A DNA stretch of 42,785 nt. Source: UBA1259 sp964453915. Lineage in GTDB: Bacteria > Bacillota > Clostridia > Christensenellales > Borkfalkiaceae. The position numbers and the translations under genes are program-made. Below are positions 38,672 through 42,785 of the stretch, piece after piece; the first letter of the stretch is position 1, and every line of letters begins with the position of its first letter. The notes under the pieces were generated by a model. That model saw only the letters and a list, made by a program, of their open reading frames with translations, was not told where the DNA came from and ran no database searches. The stretch covers positions 1 through 42,785 of the forward strand of contig CAYVPW010000008.1 of the NCBI GenBank assembly GCA_964453915.1, read 5' to 3'.

Positions 38672-39871
38672 TCATTCTACCTTTTCAAAGAAAGTATCGG
38701 GACGTGAAGCGTCAAACTGTTCGTTTGCCCACATAACCGTAATCAAATCTTCATTTTCAGATAAATTGACAATATTGTGCGTATATCCCGGAAGCATATG
38801 AACTGCCTGAATTTTTTTACCGTCAACATAAAAGTTTAGCACTTCGTCCGTTCCGATTTTGCGTTGTTGAATTAACCCGCGTCCTGAAACAACTATAAAA
38901 AATTCCCATTTGCTTTGGTGCCAGTGCTGCCCTTTAGTTATATTGGGCTTAGAAATATTAACCGAAATTTGCCCGCACTTTTCCGTTTTTAAAAGTTCCG
39001 TAAAACTTCCTCTTTCATCTTCATTCATCTTTAACTCAAACGCAACTTTTTCTTTAGGTAAATAAGAAAGGTACGTAGAATAAAGTTTTTTTGCAAAAGA
39101 TCCGTTGGGTATTTCCGGCACTATAAGACTTTGTGGTTGCTTTTTAAAAACGTCTAACAAATCTACTATTTCGCCAAGCGTTGCATCGTGAGAAACAGGC
39201 ACTGCACAATATTTGCCGCTTTCCGTTATCACGGTTTTTATCCCGTCGAACTCCGCATGGTGCTCTTTATTTTCCAACGCATCTAACATTTCACAAACCA
39301 AATCGTCTATATAAAGCAATTCAAGTTTAACGCTTCTGTCGCTCACCGTCAACGGTAAATCGTTTGCGGTATTATAGCAAAAAGTTGCAACCGCACTGTT
39401 ATAATTAGGGCGACACCACTTGCCGAACAAATTAGGAAAACGGTAAACTAAAACCTTTGCCCCCGTTTGTTTTGCATATTCAAAAAAAAGTTCTTCGCCT
39501 GCTTTTTTGCTTCTTCCGTACTCCCCGTCGTATCTACCTATAAGGGTAGCCTGAATAGAACTTGCCAGCATAACGGGGCAAGTATTGTTGTGCTTTTTGA
39601 GCGTATCAAGCAACGTAGATGCAAACCCGAAATTTCCCTTTTTAAATTCAGAAGAATCCTTTGGGCGATTAACCCCCGCCAAATTAAACACGAAATCCGC
39701 ATTTTTACAATACTCTTCTAGTTCCTGCGCAGTGCTATCTATATCGTATTCAAACACCTCTTCTATTTTAAGCCCCAAGCGGGTTTTATCTTTACCATCT
39801 TTTAAGTTGTTAAGTGCGCAAACAAGATTTTTCCCTACAAATCCCTTTGCACCCGTCACCAATATTTTCAT
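38672..39871 (-). CDS. capF: UDP-sugar 4-epimerase/reductase CapF (SDR plus cupin)
   Basis: The 399-residue bifunctional enzyme joins an extended SDR domain ('MKILVTGAKGFVGKNLVCAL', 'DFVFNLAGVNRPKD', catalytic Tyr-Lys in 'YGRSKKAGE') to a C-terminal cupin of about 110 residues with the metal-binding 'KGQHWHQSKWEFFIVVSGRG'. This fusion is characteristic of CapF/FnlB. The cupin epimerises the CapE product at C3 and the SDR then reduces C4 with NADPH, giving UDP-N-acetyl-L-talosamine type products for CapG. It follows capE by 36 bases. The last 21 codons are duplicated downstream. The ribosome site is weak, so translation may depend on capE. Confidence 0.92.
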   Translation of the reverse strand: MKILVTGAKGFVGKNLVCALNNLKDGKDKTRLGLKIEEVFEYDIDSTAQELEEYCKNADFVFNLAGVNRPKDSSEFKKGNFGFASTLLDTLKKHNNTCPVMLASSIQATLIGRYDGEYGRSKKAGEELFFEYAKQTGAKVLVYRFPNLFGKWCRPNYNSAVATFCYNTANDLPLTVSDRSVKLELLYIDDLVCEMLDALENKEHHAEFDGIKTVITESGKYCAVPVSHDATLGEIVDLLDVFKKQPQSLIVPEIPNGSFAKKLYSTYLSYLPKEKVAFELKMNEDERGSFTELLKTEKCGQISVNISKPNITKGQHWHQSKWEFFIVVSGRGLIQQRKIGTDEVLNFYVDGKKIQAVHMLPGYTHNIVNLSENEDLITVMWANEQFDASRPDTFFEKVE

Positions 39872-39907
39872 AATTGCATTGCCTTGTTTTGTATTTTATT
39901 AAATAAA

Positions 39908-40945
39908 TTATTTTGCAAGTTCTTCTTGAATATACGCAAGCGAAGCAATTTTCGCTTTAGTTTCTTCTAACGTTAAAAGTTGCGTGTTGTTAGAATTAAA
40001 TTCTGTAAGCGGATTTCTTTCAACGTCTCCGTTATTGAAATACTTATCGTAGTTCAAACCACGCTTGTCGCACGGCACACGGTAGAAATTGCCTAAATCT
40101 ATAGCGTTTGCACATTCCTCGTTGGTCAATAGAGTTTCGTACATTTTTTCTCCGTGACGAATACCTATTACCTTTATGTTATCTTTTTCTCCGCCAAACA
40201 ATTCGCAAACGGCTTCCGCTTGCGTTTTAATGGTACAAGCAGGCGCTTTTTGAACAAGTATATCTCCGCTTTCACCGTGCTCAAAGGCAAACAATACAAG
40301 GTCAACCGCTTCTTCTAAAGACATAATAAATCTAGTCATAGTAGGATCGGTTATGGTGATAGGCTTGTCTGCGCGAATTTGGTCTATCCAAAGCGGAATA
40401 ACACTTCCGCGAGAACACATAACGTTGCCATAACGCGTGCAACAAATTTTAGTTTTTTCCGGAGAAACCGTACGAGACTTTGCAACTATTACTTTTTCCA
40501 TCATAGCCTTGCTTGTCCCCATTGCATTTACAGGATAAGCTGCCTTATCTGTTGAAAGACATACTATGTTTTTAACGCCTTCTTCTATAGCGGCTGTAAG
40601 CACGTTTTCCGTACCCAAAACGTTTGTTTTTACCGCTTCTATGGGGAAGAACTCACAGGAAGGCACCTGCTTTAACGCCGCCGCGTGGAATATGTAATCA
40701 ACTCCGTGCATAGCGTTGCGAACGGATTGAATATCTCTTACGTCTCCTATATAAAACTTTATTTTTTCTGCCACCTCGGGCATTTTAGCCTGAAATTCGT
40801 GACGCATATCGTCCTGTTTTTTTTCGTCACGAGAGAATATACGAATTTCCTCAATATCCGTTTTTAGAAAACGGTTAAGCACGGCATTGCCAAAACTCCC
40901 AGTCCCCCCTGTAATAAGTAGTGTTTTGTTTGTGAATAACGACAT
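39908..40945 (-). CDS. capE: UDP-GlcNAc 4,6-dehydratase (inverting), CapE/FnlA type
   Basis: The 345-residue short SDR has the nucleotide motif 'LLITGGTGSFGNAVLNRF', 'FHAAALKQVPSCEFFP' and 'STDKAAYPVNAMGTSKAMME'. In the last, the usual catalytic Tyr is Met (M-x-x-x-K), the mark of inverting 4,6-dehydratases such as FlaA1, PseB and CapE. It removes water from UDP-GlcNAc with C5 inversion, the first UDP-L-FucNAc step. There is no membrane domain, which sets it apart from PglF-like enzymes. AAGGAG precedes the ATG, three bases after the wzx-like stop. With capF and capG it makes the full three-enzyme set. Confidence 0.92.
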   Translation of the reverse strand: MSLFTNKTLLITGGTGSFGNAVLNRFLKTDIEEIRIFSRDEKKQDDMRHEFQAKMPEVAEKIKFYIGDVRDIQSVRNAMHGVDYIFHAAALKQVPSCEFFPIEAVKTNVLGTENVLTAAIEEGVKNIVCLSTDKAAYPVNAMGTSKAMMEKVIVAKSRTVSPEKTKICCTRYGNVMCSRGSVIPLWIDQIRADKPITITDPTMTRFIMSLEEAVDLVLFAFEHGESGDILVQKAPACTIKTQAEAVCELFGGEKDNIKVIGIRHGEKMYETLLTNEECANAIDLGNFYRVPCDKRGLNYDKYFNNGDVERNPLTEFNSNNTQLLTLEETKAKIASLAYIQEELAK

Positions 40946-40948
40946 AAT

Positions 40949-42475
40949 TTAACTCTCCTTATGTTTAATAAATTTATTTAGCAAAGGGATTCTAGAAAAC
41001 ATTTTACGTTCATCATTATTTAGTCCGAAAATATATAACATCACAAAGTACACCACACATGTAAATACAATGTTAACAATCAAACCAATCCATCCCTCAA
41101 TACCTATTAAAGAAAATAAATAACCCATAGCACCACTAATAATAAGTGCGGGTAAAATACCTTTTAAAGTTCCAAAATAATACCTAGATATAGATATTCC
41201 TATATCTTTTCGGAATACTATATTCATAACTACAACATCTCCTAGCAACAATGCAATTCCCGTTCCTAGCGACGCCCCTATTATAGGATTCCACTGAATT
41301 AATAAATAAGTTAAAAATATATTCAATACTGCAAGACAAATTTTAAGTAATGCTTGAATTTTATGTCTGTCTAATGCCCATAAAACCTGTGCTCCTATAG
41401 ATTGCGACAGAGAAAGCAACATGGGAAACATTATAATTAGCGCTGCATAATATCCGTCTTGATAATCTTGCCCCGCCCATAATACCATAAAACTTTTTCC
41501 AAATAGTGCAAAGCCGACAAAAACAATGCCAAGAAACATAAAAATCAACCTACTGATTTTTATCATTTCCTTCTGCAATTCTTCCACCGAAGCTTTATTC
41601 TCAACCATCTTAACGACACCTGGCATTAACACGCCGTTTACCGCCGCCCCAAAACTTTGAAAGTATTGCGTAATCTGCGTAGCTGCGGTATAAATAGCCA
41701 AATAGGTCGTTGAAGCAGCAACAAATGCACCAATCAATATATGGTCTACCATCGAATTTATTTGCGTTGCCACCATTTGCAACATTATAAAAAACGTATA
41801 ACCCCAAATTTCCTTTATAAAGCCAAAATTAACCCCCTTAATACGCGGCGTCACTTTAAGCTTTACAAAAACGTAAATCATTGAAAAAATGCCTACTCCT
41901 GCCGTAACGAAAAGGTTAATAGAGACCACAGCAACGCCCTTCCCGCCTAAAAGGAGCGCTACGCAGCACAAACCTACTCTAACAATAATTTTAATAATAT
42001 CTATACTTTTTGATAGCACGAACTTTTCATAAGCAACAAGTGTTTTAGTGACAGGTGAAAAAAACAACGAAGTAGCGGCTGTAATAACTGTAATTTGCAA
42101 CATTTTACTTGCCAGCGATAACTCTTGTTCTGAAAGTCCTGTGCCAAATATTTGCGGAAGAAAAAAATTCAAAACAAAACCAACAGCTAAAACCAACACG
42201 GCAATTATGCCGTAAAAAATTAGCGTTGTAGCCATAAGATTTCTTTCGCTTTGCTTGTCGTTATCAAAACGATATTTTGCCATATAGCGGACTATTGCAT
42301 TCCCAACACCAAGGTCTAAAAGATACAAATAAGCCGTGACAGAAGCAACAAGCCCGTATATACCGTATTCTGACTGTCCTAAACAACGTATAAGATACGG
42401 CGTAAACAAAATACTAGAAAAAGCCTCTAGTATCATCAATACATATGAAAGAACTACACCTTTTTTTCTACTCAT
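40949..42475 (-). CDS. Wzx-like polysaccharide flippase
   Basis: The 508-residue protein is a MATE/MVF-fold lipid-linked oligosaccharide flippase with about 12-14 membrane helices. The N-terminus 'VVLSYVLMILEAFSSILFTP' and 'LGQSEYGIYGLVASVTAYL' is typical of the Wzx/RfbX-like group, which recurs with 'LDLGVGNAIVRYMAKYR'. It would move undecaprenyl-linked repeat units across the cytoplasmic membrane. AGGAG overlaps the acetyltransferase stop codon one base upstream, so translation is coupled. The capE start follows three bases after its own stop. No polymerase (Wzy) or glycosyltransferase is visible within the window. Confidence 0.9.
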   Translation of the reverse strand: MSRKKGVVLSYVLMILEAFSSILFTPYLIRCLGQSEYGIYGLVASVTAYLYLLDLGVGNAIVRYMAKYRFDNDKQSERNLMATTLIFYGIIAVLVLAVGFVLNFFLPQIFGTGLSEQELSLASKMLQITVITAATSLFFSPVTKTLVAYEKFVLSKSIDIIKIIVRVGLCCVALLLGGKGVAVVSINLFVTAGVGIFSMIYVFVKLKVTPRIKGVNFGFIKEIWGYTFFIMLQMVATQINSMVDHILIGAFVAASTTYLAIYTAATQITQYFQSFGAAVNGVLMPGVVKMVENKASVEELQKEMIKISRLIFMFLGIVFVGFALFGKSFMVLWAGQDYQDGYYAALIIMFPMLLSLSQSIGAQVLWALDRHKIQALLKICLAVLNIFLTYLLIQWNPIIGASLGTGIALLLGDVVVMNIVFRKDIGISISRYYFGTLKGILPALIISGAMGYLFSLIGIEGWIGLIVNIVFTCVVYFVMLYIFGLNNDERKMFSRIPLLNKFIKHKES

Positions 42476-42476
42476 T

Positions 42477-42785
42477 CTAACTCCTATATTTCATCACTTT
42501 TGCCGGCACGCCGACAGCTACGGCATTTTGAGGAATTTCCCCCTTAACAACGCTTTGCGCTCCGATAACAGCGCCATCGTGTATAATAGTTCCTTTTAAT
42601 ACTTTAACTCCTGCGGCTATCCAAACGTCTCTACCTATTTTAACAGGTTGAGCCGTATTCTTTTGTTTTCTCATCAATTCACCTAAAGCAGTGCCGTGAT
42701 CTGTATCTATGATATAACATTGTGCAGCAATCATAGAATCGCCTTCTATTAGCACCCCCCCCCCGCATTTTGAGGAGTATATAAC
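42477..42785 (-). CDS. Left-handed beta-helix O-acetyltransferase, 5' end beyond the window
   Basis: The frame is open to the window edge (103 codons incl. stop), so the gene is partial. It encodes the C-terminal hexapeptide-repeat part of a sugar or serine acetyltransferase-like enzyme: 'VLIEGDSMIAAQCYIIDTDHG' with the catalytic-type His, 'VKIGRDVWIAAGVKVLKGTI', 'IHDGAVIGAQSVVKGEIPQN' and the terminal 'AVAVGVPAKVMKYRS'. These coils bind acetyl-CoA between trimer subunits. A run of ten G (42755-42764) encodes 'CGGGV' in frame. A GTG after it could be mistaken for the start, but the upstream frame continues. It probably acetylates the polysaccharide made by this locus. Confidence 0.85.
   Translation of the reverse strand, partial: VIYSSKCGGGVLIEGDSMIAAQCYIIDTDHGTALGELMRKQKNTAQPVKIGRDVWIAAGVKVLKGTIIHDGAVIGAQSVVKGEIPQNAVAVGVPAKVMKYRS
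42755..42764 (-). repeat. G10 homopolymer tract within the acetyltransferase gene
   Basis: Ten consecutive C on the plus strand (G on the coding strand) sit inside the reading frame. I see no comparable G/C run elsewhere in this AT-rich window. With ten bases the frame is open on both sides; loss or gain of one base would truncate the protein. Homopolymer tracts of this size are common slipped-strand phase-variation switches in surface genes. Confidence 0.85.

Larger units (their letters stand above)
38304..38734. repeat. Perfect tandem duplication, 214-bp unit
   Basis: Bases 38304-38520 and 38518-38734 are identical over 217 bp with an offset of 214 bp, so the copies share the three-base junction CAT. 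Each unit holds the last 63 bp of capF, the intergenic region and the first ~97 bp of the nucleotidyltransferase-like gene. Because outer copies keep each gene whole, both genes remain intact and only one hybrid junction is new. No N-run or sequence difference separates the copies. Confidence 0.97.

Noticed and set aside
38436..38801. A 121-codon plus-strand frame with internal similarity
   Set aside because: It is created by the tandem duplication read in antisense to capF and has no ribosome site or family resemblance.
1..42785. CRISPR arrays, prophage, transposons, restriction or defence systems
   Set aside because: I saw no regularly spaced repeats, integrase, transposase, nuclease-methylase pair or toxin-antitoxin signature; the repeats present are the two tandem duplications and terminator stems.

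Overview
The window reads as a low-GC chromosomal segment of an uncultured member of the Clostridia (Firmicutes), probably a metagenome-assembled genome. Pointers are the AT-rich codon use, strong AGGAG-type ribosome binding sites, sigma-A type promoters, an aspartate transcarbamoylase regulatory subunit, PyrK/PyrD type 1B, a fused PurL, a PurO-type IMP cyclohydrolase and a ZTP riboswitch. A run of exactly 100 N (18775-18874) is an assembly gap. All protein genes lie on the minus strand, so biological order runs from high to low coordinates. The plus strand carries only a tRNA-Glu and a probable 6S RNA.

Layout from high to low coordinates. (1) 42785-35981: part of a surface-polysaccharide locus. 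It holds an O-acetyltransferase (cut by the window edge, with a ten-base G tract), a Wzx-like flippase and the three enzymes that make UDP-N-acetyl-L-fucosamine (CapE, CapF, CapG). A nucleotidyltransferase-like gene sits between capF and capG, and a perfect 214-bp tandem duplication lies at the capF/nucleotidyltransferase junction. (2) 35856-35427: tRNA-Glu and a likely 6S RNA on the plus strand, with the 6S promoter back-to-back with the comEC promoter. (3) 35404-27158: comEC, holA, cdaA, an unlisted 47-aa membrane protein, a DUF1015 gene, lysC, malic enzyme and a broken alkyltransferase-like gene. (4) 27095-27020: tRNA-Pro. (5) 26853-4710: a ZTP riboswitch followed by an almost gapless run of nucleotide genes, purE-purC-purF-purM-purN-purO-purH(AICARFT only)-purD-purL-fhs-pyrC-carB-pyrK-pyrD-pyrF-pyrE-pyrB-pyrI. 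(6) 4655-1: single genes (a lipoprotein, a Gfo/Idh/MocA oxidoreductase, a YczE-like membrane protein, CvpA, tRNA-Val and an autoregulated MarR repressor).

How the genes work together. The purE-pyrI block encodes most of de novo purine and pyrimidine synthesis, plus the formate-tetrahydrofolate ligase that feeds one-carbon units into the PurN and PurH steps. The riboswitch would couple the block to ZMP/ZTP, the signal of one-carbon shortage. Two glutamine-handling elements are unusual: no carA (the glutaminase subunit of carbamoyl-phosphate synthase) is present, and PurF has glycine where the catalytic N-terminal cysteine belongs. PurL keeps its glutaminase cysteine. The IMP-forming steps are split between a stand-alone AICAR transformylase and a PurO-like cyclohydrolase.

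I found no CRISPR array, phage, insertion sequence or recognisable defence system. The most interesting points are the joint pur-pyr locus with its missing glutaminase elements, the small membrane protein coupled to the c-di-AMP cyclase, the G10 tract suggesting phase variation, and two tandem duplications (one possibly only an assembly effect). No database search was possible; family calls rest on recognised motifs and layout.
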